A stretch of DNA of 31,170 nucleotides from a virus. This document shows positions 1 to 7,301 of this stretch, in pieces. The notes below the pieces were generated by a model. It ran no database searches, was not told where the DNA came from, and saw only the letters and a program-made list of their open reading frames with translations. A program made the position numbers and the translations under genes. The stretch is from the IMG/VR virus record IMGVR_UViG_3300035156_000375, positions 1-31,170 of that record; one strand, written 5' to 3'. The first letter of the stretch is position 1. Every line of letters begins with the position of its first letter.

Positions 1-291
1 TTACTTTTGCGCACGCGCCGGTGTAATCAGGTCCGATAGCCTGCCGAGCGCGGCCCGCTGCGCGTCGACCTGCAGGTGAGCGTAGCGCTGGGTCGTTTGC
101 ACATTGCTGTGGCCGAGGATCTTGCTGATGGTGTACAGGTCGACGCCGAGGCCGAGCATGATGCTGGCGCACGAGTGGCGCAGGTCGTGGAAGTTGACGT
201 GCTCCATGCCGGCTTTCACGCGCGCGCGGCGCCATGCCGACTTGGCACCTGGCGCCGAGATGGCTGGTGTCGATGTCGTTTGGGCCGGCAA
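1..291 (-). pseudogene. Tyrosine recombinase (phage integrase), C-terminal fragment
   Basis: Only the end of the catalytic domain remains. An HDLRHSCAS box (HxxR plus following H), then LGHSNVQTTQRYAHL with the catalytic tyrosine, are the box-II hallmarks of phage integrases. Full integrases are about 330-420 residues; here about 80 residues look native. The integrase-like reading starts around KSAWRRARVKAG (near base 243), and the first 16 codons of the open frame are antisense to the adjoining methyltransferase. The core-binding domain and the first catalytic Arg/Lys are missing, so it cannot be an active recombinase. The stop is TAA at the window edge. An integrase facing outward at the left end fits a prophage boundary just outside the window. 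Confidence 0.85.
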
Positions 292-1126
292 CCACTGGCA
301 GCGGGCCGTCGAAGTTCACGCGGCGAACCATCCCGCCGCGCAACATGCCTGCCAGGACCTGCAACAAGCCCACTGGCGTGACGTACCCGCGCACGACATC
401 ATGCTTGCGTCGCCATGCTGCCAGGGCCACAGCAAGGCGCGCGGCAAGGCCAACGGCAATCCGCAGCACGATTCCAGTCGCTCAACCGCCTGGGCGCCCG
501 TAGCGGCGGCCGAATACCACCGTCCTGACGCATTCGTCATCGAAAATGTTTTGGATTTCACCCGCTGGACCCTGTACCCGGCGTGGGTCGCGGCGATGGA
601 GGCACTCGGCTACTGCCTTGCGCCGCACATTATCGACGCAGCCGATCACGGCGTGCCGCAGCACCGCGAGCGGCTGCTGATCGTCGGCACGCGCAGCAAG
701 AGCCCGCTGATGCTGCAATTACCGATCCGGAGCTACGTGCCTGCGAGCTCTTTCATTGACTTTGGCGCCGGAAAATGGCAGCCGATCGAGAAGCCTGGGC
801 GCGCGCCATCGACACTGCGCCGCGTCGCCGCCGGCCGCGCCGCGTTCGGCGATCGCTTCCTGATGCCGTACTACGGTGGCGGCTCCGGCCTGACCGGCCG
901 CAGCCTGAGCCGTCCAGTGGGCACCATCACCACGCGCGATCGGTGGGGCGTTGTAGACGGCGACCGCACGCGGATGCTCAGCAAAGAAGAGTGCCGTGCT
1001 GCGATTGGATTCCCCGCCGACTACATCTTGCCAGTCAAGCACACGGAGGCGGTTCACATGCTGGGCAACGCTGTTTCGCCGCCGATGATGCGTGACGTTC
1101 TACTGGCAATGCAGGCGGCCGCATGA
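260..1126 (+). pseudogene. Cytosine-C5 DNA methyltransferase, N-terminally truncated
   Basis: The reading frame shows C5-MTase motifs in order: the catalytic-cysteine loop SPCCQGHS (motif IV), VIENVLDF (motif VI, ENV), QHRERLLIVGTR (motif VIII), RPVGTITTRDRWG, then HMLGNAVSPPMM (motif X). The cofactor-binding motif I (DLFxGxGG) that should precede GAEMAGVDVVWAGNHW is absent. The frame upstream of base ~255 is antisense to integrase codons and is not methyltransferase-like. An in-frame ATG at 260 would give 288 residues without the SAM glycine loop, so it is probably inactive. It overlaps the next gene by ATGA, as in an intact operon. It most resembles orphan phage Dcm-like enzymes that modify phage DNA. 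Confidence 0.85.
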
Positions 1127-1557
1127 TCACCCAGCTCGCATTCAACCTCTCGGCCGGCACCGCCGCGCTTCTGGAGCTCGACAACGCTGCCCGCGCCCGC
1201 GCGCACTGGCGCAGCGGCATGGTCACGAGCCTGCCGCTGTTCTGCGAAATCGAAGGGATTGGGGGCCGCTACAGCTACATGCTGCCGGGCGTGGTCGAAG
1301 CGATCGCCGGCGACTTGGCCGACGTGCGCATCTACGCGGCGCCGGAGTACGGCTACGTGCTGGAGGGCTACCCGCTGCACCTGGCGCTAGCCGTCGACGT
1401 GCCGCTGAGCGACCTGGGCCGGTGCTACTGGCACTCGGAATTGCAGCGCATCGCCGACGAAGGGCTGCTGGTCACCGGCGACGCGCAGCTGGCCGCCGAG
1501 GTGCGCGCCCGCGCGAACTGCACGCATGAGCGCGAAATTGCGCAGGTGCCAGCATGA
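1123..1557 (+). CDS. Hypothetical phage protein (144 aa)
   Basis: The start ATG overlaps the methyltransferase stop (ATGA), the standard coupling of this operon. The protein is 144 residues, mildly acidic, without signal peptide, membrane segment or a motif I recognise. It has an aromatic, Gly/Tyr-rich middle (EGIGGRYSYMLPG, YAAPEYGYVLEGYPLH). The codon pattern matches the flanking phage genes (strong G/C in third positions). Its place between a DNA methyltransferase and small early genes suggests an accessory early function, but no function can be assigned. Confidence 0.7.
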   Translation: MITQLAFNLSAGTAALLELDNAARARAHWRSGMVTSLPLFCEIEGIGGRYSYMLPGVVEAIAGDLADVRIYAAPEYGYVLEGYPLHLALAVDVPLSDLGRCYWHSELQRIADEGLLVTGDAQLAAEVRARANCTHEREIAQVPA

Positions 1558-1559
1558 AT

Positions 1560-1889
1560 TTATTCCTCCAAATCGTCTGCGGCTGGGAGCACGCGTTCGA
1601 TCGGATCTTTGCCGTTTGCCCTAACGACATCAAAAGCGTCGTTCGCGCTATCGCTAGCGACAATCCGCCCCTCAAGCTGCCATTTATCACCTTCTTCGAC
1701 TATTGCCCACACTTCGCCGTCAACGCCTTCAATGTGCTCAAGCACATCGTCAGCCGTCAATACGGTCTTGTCATCGGGGCGAAACCACGAACCCCGCTCT
1801 GGCATTCCGGCCTCGCCGAGCTTCGTAAGGAATTTTCGTTCGGTTGCCGCGTCGGCTTCGCGGATCGCATGGATACCAAGCACTTTCAT
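1560..1889 (-). CDS. Small acidic hypothetical protein, antiparallel in early operon
   Basis: A 109-residue acidic protein on the strand opposite the operon. The start is well supported: GAGGAG lies eight bases upstream of the ATG at 1889. The C-terminal half is rich in Asp/Glu (DDVLEHIEGVDGEVWAIVEE) and looks like a real soluble protein. The opposite-strand frame of the same stretch is open but has implausible composition. It is the first of four such small minus-strand genes wedged between coupled plus-strand genes. No family is recognised. It must be transcribed from its own promoter, which I could not define with confidence. Confidence 0.7.
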   Translation of the reverse strand: MKVLGIHAIREADAATERKFLTKLGEAGMPERGSWFRPDDKTVLTADDVLEHIEGVDGEVWAIVEEGDKWQLEGRIVASDSANDAFDVVRANGKDPIERVLPAADDLEE

Positions 1890-1929
1890 AAAACACTCCT
1901 CAACAAGTTAAAAGAAAGGCAAGCATAGC

Positions 1930-2358
1930 ATGATTTATGACCTCGCCCGGGCCTAGCGCATTCACCGCGCCATCAACGCGGAAAACACGCCGGTATCGCT
2001 CTTCCCGAAGCGCTGCGTCTGCGGCAAGCGCGCCTTCGCCAAGCAGCTCGCGCAGTACGGCGTTTGCATCGCCTGCCAGCTGGCCGCGCGCGTTGCTTCG
2101 CTAGAGCCGGAAGACCTGATCAACCTAAAATTCATGCTGGGCGTTAAGCAGGCGCCGCGCTCGACGTGGGGCAACCGCAACGTCTACCTGTGCAACCGCC
2201 GCGACCGGCCGTCGATGGAGCGCCTGGTCACGGCCGGCTTCGTCCGCGCCGGCGAGCAGATTCTCCAGCTGCGCTACTTCCACGCGACGGCGGCCGGGTG
2301 CAAGCTGGCCGGGCTCAATGCGACAGCGCTGCGCCGCGCGCTGGGGGATCGGCCATGA
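1930..2358 (+). pseudogene. Zinc-ribbon-like phage hypothetical, interrupted by amber codon 9
   Basis: The frame opens at ATG 1930, meets TAG at 1954-1956 (codon 9), then continues without another stop to TGA 2356-2358. The post-TAG sequence is plainly protein-like: RIHRAINAENTPVSLFPKRC, a putative zinc knuckle CVCGK...GVCIAC, then SMERLVTAGFVRAGEQILQL and YFHATAAGCKLAGLN. From memory this resembles a recurrent small phage early protein of about 140 residues that combines a Cys4 ribbon with a winged-helix-like tail. The only downstream ATG (2134) would drop the Cys motif. The stop overlaps the ATG at 2355 (ATGA). It is either a nonsense pseudogene or a read-through gene. The simplest ancestral codon is CAG. 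Confidence 0.7.
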
Positions 2359-2396
2359 CGGCACTCAAAGGAATCGCCGAGCCGAGCGGCGCCAAT

Positions 2397-2666
2397 TCAG
2401 AAGAATTCGGTTTCAGCTTGGCTATGTGCCCGCTTCACCTCGCCGGAATCAATAATCTTCTCGGCAAATTCGCGCGCCATCACGCGGGCCTCGACCTTTC
2501 GTTTTGCGCTGCCGGGAATATTGATTACATGCGGCGGCTTGAGCAAATCACCACCGGCCTTCAACCGGACGAGCGCTATGTACGGGCGCCAGTCGCCGGA
2601 AACCTCTTGATAGGCTGTGGCAGAAAAGTCGTATCCGTTATACGAGATCACGCTACAAAGTTCCAT
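2397..2666 (-). CDS. Small hypothetical protein, antiparallel in early operon
   Basis: An 89-residue protein read against the operon. The frame is open further upstream (to 2963), but that extension is Arg/Pro/Cys-rich antisense of the plus-strand gene at 2699, so the ATG at 2666 is chosen. A weak GGGAAA precedes it. The sequence has the pattern of a small beta-alpha protein: VISYNGYDFSATAYQ, then GDWRPYIALVRLK, then a helix AREFAEKIIDSG. The minus-strand gene at 4704-4973 has a similar plan (YKGYTIVI... then a helical tail), so the two may share a fold. Function unknown. Confidence 0.7.
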   Translation of the reverse strand: MELCSVISYNGYDFSATAYQEVSGDWRPYIALVRLKAGGDLLKPPHVINIPGSAKRKVEARVMAREFAEKIIDSGEVKRAHSQAETEFF

Positions 2667-2698
2667 GTATTTTCCCGAAATTTTGATTGGATCTTTGC

Positions 2699-2968
2699 AT
2701 GAGCCCGTCGTTAGCAAACCACGGCGCTGGACAAGCTCGGCTCCGCTACGACGATTCCCACGAAAGCCGCGCGATGGCCCAGCACCGTGCCCGCAAGCAG
2801 GCGCAGGCCGGCGCCGAGCGCAGCCAAGCCGACAGCGACCGCTACAACGGCGCGCTGATGCGCCGCGACCCGCAGTTGGTGCGGCTGCTGAAGGCTTTTT
2901 CGGCGGTGGCTGATGATCAGCGCGAGGCGTTTGTAGAGCGGGCCGTTGCTGGGACTGCAGCATGCTGA
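2699..2968 (+). CDS. Small basic hypothetical phage protein (89 aa)
   Basis: The start at 2699 (MSPSLANHG) is chosen over an ATG four codons upstream because phage-like composition begins here. The centre is a long charged helix rich in Arg, Gln and Ala (MAQHRARKQAQAGAERSQAD), followed by a shorter helix (DPQLVRLLKAFSAVADDQRE). The stop lies inside ATGCTGA with the next potential start at 2962. No Cys, signal peptide or membrane segment. Early-operon position only; no family recognised. The 145 bases after it (2969-3113) hold no convincing gene. Confidence 0.6.
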   Translation: MSPSLANHGAGQARLRYDDSHESRAMAQHRARKQAQAGAERSQADSDRYNGALMRRDPQLVRLLKAFSAVADDQREAFVERAVAGTAAC

Positions 2969-3113
2969 CCGCTGTGCTGACCGGTCAATACGCGGTCCAC
3001 GAGAGACCGCAAGGCCGCATCCCCACGGCGTGCAGTGCTATTGGCCAGAACCACAACCCCGTTCTTGTTGCCGATTGCATGTTTCATGCCGGTATCGGCG
3101 GATTACTACCGGC

Positions 3114-3428
3114 TCAAAATCTCCTTATTATCCTGAATGGAGCGCGATGCGTTGAGTCATTACATTTAAGAGATATCACTAAATCGTTCGTTGGCTCACT
3201 GCGTGAGTGGTGCCCAAGTGCCACTCGTGCGGCATCCTCACTCCGCTCGGCTAGCGTTCTGACCGCTGCCCATTTGCCGAATTCAAACTTCAGGTCATAT
3301 CGAGCACCTTCATTTCCGTCTTCATCGATAAGCCATGCAAACGCTATCGCCGAGTTACTAACCTCCGTCCTAACGATCTGCGTTTGCAGCGCGCTAGTTT
3401 CGAACTCCATGTGGGTGACACTGGCCAT
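3114..3428 (-). CDS. Small hypothetical protein, antiparallel in early operon
   Basis: A 104-residue frame starting at ATG 3428 (MASVTHMEFETS). The frame opens 26 codons earlier, but that stretch overlaps the start region of the divergent plus-strand gene at 3462 and lacks a Shine-Dalgarno. The protein has alternating beta-like segments (SAIAFAWLIDEDGNEGARYD, LKFEFGKWAAVRTLAE) and a basic tail. Upstream of 3428 only a weak GCGAG is present. It is the least certain of the four antiparallel genes, because its codons are not in complementary register with the plus-strand frame and base usage is less biased. No function can be assigned. Confidence 0.5.
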   Translation of the reverse strand: MASVTHMEFETSALQTQIVRTEVSNSAIAFAWLIDEDGNEGARYDLKFEFGKWAAVRTLAERSEDAARVALGHHSRSEPTNDLVISLKCNDSTHRAPFRIIRRF

Positions 3429-3461
3429 CAGGATCTCGCTTGCTAAAAAGGTAAATATAAC

Positions 3462-4520
3462 ATGAACCAAGCTGATATTTTCAGCGCCGGCTCCAGGCGC
3501 CTGCAAATGACCGACTCAATCGAGATGACCATCCAGTCGCTTCTGACCTATGGCGCCACGCACAAGCACTGGGGCGTAGCCTGGGCGGGTGGCAAAGACA
3601 GCAGCGCCACTTTGACGTTGATCACCTGGCTGCTCGACACCGGCCGCGTGCCGCGTCCCAAGTCGCTGACCGTCTTCTATGCCGACACTCGCCAGGAGCT
3701 GCCGCCGCTGGCCATCGCAGCGCGCCAGATCATGGACGAGCTGGAGGAGCGCGGCATCCGCGTTGAGGTCGTCACTGCTCCAATGGAAAAGCGGTTCATG
3801 GTCTACATCCTCGGGCGTGGCGTGCCGCCGCCGAACAACAACACGCTTCGCTGGTGCACGCGTCAGATCAAGATCGATCCGATGCAGCATGCTCTCGAAG
3901 CGCGTCTCGACCAACTGGACGGCCAGATCCTGATGATCACCGGCGTGCGCCAGGGGGAAAGCGCCATCCGCGATCAGCGAATCGAGATGAGCTGTAGTAA
4001 GGACGGCGCCGAGTGTGGTCAGGGTTGGTATCAAAAGGTGCTGCCGGAGGCGAAGGGCTTGCGCGGCCGGCTGGCCACCTTGGCGCCGCCGCTGCACTGG
4101 CGCGTCTGCCACGTGTGGGAGTGGCTCCGGCACTGGGCGCCGACGGTCGAGTTTGGCGACTGGAGCACGGCCGCGATTGCCGAAGCCTACGGCGGCGACG
4201 AGGCGGAGGAGATTAATGCGCGGACTGGCTGCACTGGCTGCCCGCTGGCCGATACCGATATGGCGCTCGACAACATCCTGCTGAACCCGCAATGGGCGTA
4301 CTTGGCGCCGCTCAAGCGCATCAAGCCGCTATGGCGCGAGCTGCGGCTTCCGCAGCACCGGCTGCGTAAGGCCGGCTTGGAAATCCTCAAAAGCGGCAAG
4401 GTCGCGTCGAACCCGCAGCGCATGGGGCCGCTGGCATTCGAAGCTAGGCTGATGGGCTTGAACGAGATTTTGAGTATTCAGCGTGACGTCAACGAGACGG
4501 CGCGCCACCGGCCGGCCTGA
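3462..4520 (+). CDS. PAPS reductase / DndC-like ATP pyrophosphatase family protein
   Basis: The 352-residue protein has a PP-loop (AGGKDSS, residues 42-48) that binds ATP in the PAPS-reductase superfamily, an ADTRQELP element near 75-81, Cys132 in RWCTRQIK, TGVRQGES near 165, and a late Cys pair CTGC (257/260). A Cys after the PP-loop plus a late Cys pair is what Fe-S-binding DndC-type proteins show. In phages this family is unlikely to serve sulfate assimilation. A role in DNA or RNA thiolation or other nucleotide modification is the usual guess and fits the two methyltransferases nearby. ATG 3462 follows an A-rich AAAAAGG leader; ATG 3507 is a possible shorter start. It overlaps the next gene by 38 bases. 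Confidence 0.85.
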   Translation: MNQADIFSAGSRRLQMTDSIEMTIQSLLTYGATHKHWGVAWAGGKDSSATLTLITWLLDTGRVPRPKSLTVFYADTRQELPPLAIAARQIMDELEERGIRVEVVTAPMEKRFMVYILGRGVPPPNNNTLRWCTRQIKIDPMQHALEARLDQLDGQILMITGVRQGESAIRDQRIEMSCSKDGAECGQGWYQKVLPEAKGLRGRLATLAPPLHWRVCHVWEWLRHWAPTVEFGDWSTAAIAEAYGGDEAEEINARTGCTGCPLADTDMALDNILLNPQWAYLAPLKRIKPLWRELRLPQHRLRKAGLEILKSGKVASNPQRMGPLAFEARLMGLNEILSIQRDVNETARHRPA

Positions 4521-4689
4521 GATCGATCTTATCAACGCCGAGGAGGAGGCGCGCATCAGGGAGTTGATTGACCTTGAAACTTGGCCTGATGGTTGGGCCG
4601 GCGACGAGCCGATCGCAACGACGATCATGGATACGATCTATGCGAACGGCGCGGTGCAGCCCAGACTATTTTCCGAAAGCGACTTTTGA
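4483..4689 (+). CDS. Small acidic hypothetical protein (68 aa)
   Basis: The frame begins inside the 3' end of the PAPS-reductase-like gene (38-base overlap) and ends at TGA 4687-4689, overlapping an ATG at 4689. It has a short basic N-terminus, then a charged helix (NAEEEARIRELIDLETWPDG) and an aliphatic C-terminus. The composition is plausible for a real small phage protein, but no family is recognised. The overlapping start suggests translation coupled to the upstream gene. Confidence 0.55.
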   Translation: MTSTRRRATGRPEIDLINAEEEARIRELIDLETWPDGWAGDEPIATTIMDTIYANGAVQPRLFSESDF

Positions 4690-4703
4690 TGAAGCCAAAA
4701 TAT

Positions 4704-4973
4704 TCAGTCGGCCGTTTGAGCGTCAATCCATTCATGCGTCAGCTGAGTTGCCCTTCCAATCGCGCTGGCGCAATTCGAATGGTTCTCGTCGGCAATTCCT
4801 TGATACTTCTGCGGAAGAATCACTGTCTCCGTAAAGGTGTCGGCAGTCTGACGCCGGTGCACACTGAAGCGAGCACCAAAGCCATGAAGGCCTTCCGTGG
4901 CAATGATTACGATCGTGTACCCCTTGTATTCGTGGGCGTCCAATTCTTCGATAACACCTTGAGTATTTTCCAT
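4704..4973 (-). CDS. Small hypothetical protein, antiparallel in early operon
   Basis: An 89-residue protein with the best start of the antiparallel set: GGGGAG five bases before ATG 4973. Its core HEYKGYTIVIIATEGLHGFG followed by ARFSVHRR resembles small DUF-type phage/host proteins with a 'Y-x-G-Y' beta hairpin, and the C-terminal helix (SAIGRATQLTHEWIDAQ) repeats the plan of the gene at 2397-2666. Mildly acidic, soluble, no motif of known catalysis. It lies between two plus-strand genes whose starts and stops are otherwise spaced for coupling. Confidence 0.75.
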   Translation of the reverse strand: MENTQGVIEELDAHEYKGYTIVIIATEGLHGFGARFSVHRRQTADTFTETVILPQKYQGIADENHSNCASAIGRATQLTHEWIDAQTAD

Positions 4974-5005
4974 CTTGCTCCCCGTATTCGAATCGGGATT
5001 CTACC

Positions 5006-5458
5006 ATGATGCGCCGCAGCCCCATGAAGCCCACCAGCGCGCCGATGAAGCGCACCGGGATGGCGCGCAAGCCGGCCGACGCCACCGGCGTGCTGCGCGT
5101 CCAGTCATTCGACCGCGAGAAGAAGGCGCGGCGGCCGATGAAGTCGACGCGGCCGAAGATGACGCCGATCCGCAAGGCCGCGCGCAATGAGGATTGCACG
5201 GTCCAGCTGCCGGGCATCTGTAACCGCGACCCGGCCACGTCTGTCCTCTGCCACAGCAACGCACTGGCGGACGGGAAGGGCATGGGTCTGAAGACGCCGG
5301 ACACTGCGGCGGCATTCGGCTGCAGCGCCTGCCACGACGTGCTGGACGGCCGGCGGCCGCGTCCGGCATGGCTGTCGAAGGATCAGGTCGACGAAGCTTT
5401 CCGCGCCGGCATCGGCCTCACACACGCAGTTTTACGAATGAAAGGTCTGATCGAATGA
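5006..5458 (+). CDS. YbcO/DUF1364-type phage nuclease
   Basis: 150 residues. After a basic, Met/Lys/Arg/Pro-rich N-terminal 55 residues comes the conserved core: RKAARNEDCTVQLPGICN, H83, then CSACHD (C106, C109, H110). This Cys-His pattern is that of E. coli YbcO (DUF1364), a small HNH/beta-beta-alpha-metal DNase fold found in lambdoid nin-type regions. It probably acts on DNA during recombination or packaging. Two adjacent ATGs (5006, 5009) are possible starts. The stop overlaps the next gene in ATGATG. Confidence 0.85.
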   Translation: MMRRSPMKPTSAPMKRTGMARKPADATGVLRVQSFDREKKARRPMKSTRPKMTPIRKAARNEDCTVQLPGICNRDPATSVLCHSNALADGKGMGLKTPDTAAAFGCSACHDVLDGRRPRPAWLSKDQVDEAFRAGIGLTHAVLRMKGLIE

Positions 5459-5802
5459 TGAAACGGGGATTGCAGGCGCTCGGCCGGCTCAAGGTCGGTG
5501 CCATGAACAAGACGGAGGCCGCGTATGCCGCGACGCTGGAGCTGCGGCGCGCGGCCGGCGAGGTCGTCTGGTTCAAGTTCGAAGGGCTGAAGTTCCGGCT
5601 CGCGGACAACACGTTCTACACGCCGGACTTCGCGGTGATGCTGGCCAGCGGCGCCATGGAAGCGCACGAGGTGAAGGGCTTCTGGCAGGACGACGCGAAA
5701 GGGAAGATCAAGATCGCCGCCGATATGTACCCGTTCCGCTTCATCGCCATCAAGGTCAGGGCGAAGAAGGACGGCGGCGGCTGGGTGATTGAAGAATTTT
5801 AA
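5455..5802 (+). CDS. DUF1064-like PD-(D/E)XK nuclease-fold protein
   Basis: 115 residues beginning in ATGATG overlapping the upstream stop; an upstream extension to 5368 is antisense-like and rejected. The signature is NKTEAAYAATLE, then YTPDF (Asp58) and HEVKG (Glu72-x-Lys74), the PD...ExK arrangement of restriction-endonuclease-like folds, with conserved K-x-K and PFRFIAIK after it. Phage DUF1064 proteins have this layout and are presumed nucleases (Holliday-junction or VRR-like) in the recombination module. Pairing with a YbcO-type gene supports a recombination or end-processing role. Confidence 0.8.
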   Translation: MMKRGLQALGRLKVGAMNKTEAAYAATLELRRAAGEVVWFKFEGLKFRLADNTFYTPDFAVMLASGAMEAHEVKGFWQDDAKGKIKIAADMYPFRFIAIKVRAKKDGGGWVIEEF

Positions 5803-5808
5803 AGCGAA

Positions 5809-5836
5809 GCCTCGGCCGGCGGCAACCGGTCGAGGC
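5809..5836 (+). terminator. Strong intergenic hairpin
   Basis: GCCTCG-G-CCGG / CCGG-T-CGAGGC form an 11-base-pair stem (one G-T wobble) with a six-base loop just after the stop at 5802. There is no U-tract after it, so it may be a weak or Rho-assisted terminator, an RNA-processing or stability element, or an attenuator ahead of the methyltransferase. Confidence 0.45.
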
Positions 5837-5862
5837 CTCTGTCATAACACGTTGAGGAAATT

Positions 5863-5919
5863 ATGAGTTCGACAATGATATACGAAGATTCGAGCAGCAC
5901 CGCTGGGGCGCGCCCATGA
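5863..5919 (+). CDS. Leader peptide upstream of DNA methyltransferase (18 aa)
   Basis: The frame encodes MSSTMIYEDSSSTAGARP, starts seven bases after a good GAGGA site, and stops at TGA 5917-5919 inside the ATGA that starts the methyltransferase. The methyltransferase has no Shine-Dalgarno of its own close by, so its translation probably depends on ribosomes finishing this short peptide. It could be a regulatory leader or the remnant of a lost gene. It is too short for homology. Confidence 0.4.
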   Translation: MSSTMIYEDSSSTAGARP

Positions 5920-7301
5920 CGCCGGTGATCGTGGGCACCGCGACGCTGTATCTGGCCGACTGCATCGAGGCCATGCGCACCATGCCGGACAACTCGGTCG
6001 ACAGCGTCGTGACCGATCCGCCGTATCACCTGACCAACCAGTCCGGCGGCCCATCGAATGCCGGCGAGACGCCGCAGTCGCGCGCGCAGGCCGGCGCCAA
6101 CTCGACCGGCTTCATGGGCAAGGCTTGGGATGGCGGCAATATCGCTCAGCGGGTCGAACTCTGGGCGGAAGTTGCTCGCGTGCTGAAACCGGGCGGACAC
6201 GTACTGGCCTTCGGTGGCGCGCGCACATATCACCGCATGGTGTGTTCGATCGAGGACGCTGGTTTCGAAATCCGCGACCGCGTGCTCAGCTTGAACAGCG
6301 ACGGGCAGCTGGAGGAGCATTACCCGGTCTGGATTTTCGGTTCCGGCTTCCCGAAAGCGGAAATCTGGACCAAGGCCAAGGCCGACAAGGGTCAAGCGGA
6401 GAGCGTCAAGATGCTTGAGGCCGGTTACGAAGGCTGGGCGCGCGGCGGCCTGAAGCCGGCGCACGAGCCGATATGCGTGGCGCGCAAGCCGCTCGTGGCC
6501 AGTGTCGCCGAGAACGTTCTGCTGCACGGCGTCGGCGCGCTCAACATCGACGCCTGCCGCGTGCACGCCGAAGATCCGAAGGGCGGCGCCTATACTGTGA
6601 AGCGCCTCAAGCCTGGCGCAACGCTGAACGAAACCCGCGGCAACTGGAGGCCGGAGGATGCTGGCGCCGAGTTGTACCACGGCCAGATGGCGGCCGGACG
6701 CTTCCCCGCGAACGTGATCCATGATGGCGGCGCCGAAGTGGTGGCGCAGTTCCCGGCCGAGGCCGGCCAGCAGGCCGCGCTCAAGACGCGCAACAGCGAC
6801 AAGACGCGCAACGCCTTCGGCGAGTTCGCCGGCAGCCCCGACGCCGACTTCGCGCCGCACGACGCGCGCGGCAGCGCCGCCCGTTTCTTCTATTGCCCGA
6901 AGGCGAGCCGCGCTGATCGAAACGGCGGCCTGTTCATCGGCGCCGCACCGGTGGTGGCCAGTGGCGCCACGATGCGCGACTGCGAGACGGCCGACTGGTC
7001 CGCGCGCAACGGCAATTCGCATCCGACGGTGAAGCCGACCGACCTGATGGCTTACCTATGCCGCCTCGTGACCCCGCCCGGCGGCGTGGTGCTTGACCCA
7101 TTCATGGGCAGCGGCAGCACCGGCAAGGCGTGCATGCGCGAGGGTTTTCGCTTCGTCGGCTGCGAGCTGGAGCCGGAGTACTTGGCGATCGCCGCGGCGC
7201 GCATCGGATACGAGCACGGCCTGGTCGCCGCTGCGAACGTGCCGCCCGAACCGACGCCGCAGTTGGATCTGTTTGCCGAACCGCAGGAGGCAGCAGTATG
7301 A
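5916..7301 (+). CDS. DNA adenine-N6/cytosine-N4 methyltransferase (beta class)
   Basis: 461 residues. The catalytic motif IV DPPY (34-37, TDPPYHL) comes first and the SAM-binding motif I DPFMGSGSTGKAC (from Asp394) last, the beta-class order of amino-methyltransferases. Between them lie LKPGGHVLAFGG and a target-recognition region with HPTVKPTDLMAYL preceding motif I. A long central insert (about 130-330) may carry specificity. No endonuclease gene is adjacent, so it is an orphan phage methyltransferase, probably protecting phage DNA from host restriction. Translation is coupled upstream (ATGA with the leader peptide) and downstream (ATGA with the HTH gene). Confidence 0.93.
   Translation: MTPVIVGTATLYLADCIEAMRTMPDNSVDSVVTDPPYHLTNQSGGPSNAGETPQSRAQAGANSTGFMGKAWDGGNIAQRVELWAEVARVLKPGGHVLAFGGARTYHRMVCSIEDAGFEIRDRVLSLNSDGQLEEHYPVWIFGSGFPKAEIWTKAKADKGQAESVKMLEAGYEGWARGGLKPAHEPICVARKPLVASVAENVLLHGVGALNIDACRVHAEDPKGGAYTVKRLKPGATLNETRGNWRPEDAGAELYHGQMAAGRFPANVIHDGGAEVVAQFPAEAGQQAALKTRNSDKTRNAFGEFAGSPDADFAPHDARGSAARFFYCPKASRADRNGGLFIGAAPVVASGATMRDCETADWSARNGNSHPTVKPTDLMAYLCRLVTPPGGVVLDPFMGSGSTGKACMREGFRFVGCELEPEYLAIAAARIGYEHGLVAAANVPPEPTPQLDLFAEPQEAAV

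Noticed and set aside
104-259. First 52 codons of the methyltransferase open frame as its true N-terminus
   Set aside because: They are antisense to integrase catalytic codons and contain no C5-methyltransferase motif I.
1554-1928. Plus-strand frames opposite the antiparallel genes (1554-1928, 2355-2702, 2962-3465, 4689-5009) as genes
   Set aside because: Their residue composition is unnatural, while the opposite strands encode plausible proteins, several with good ribosome sites. They are kept only as possible read-through frames in the findings.
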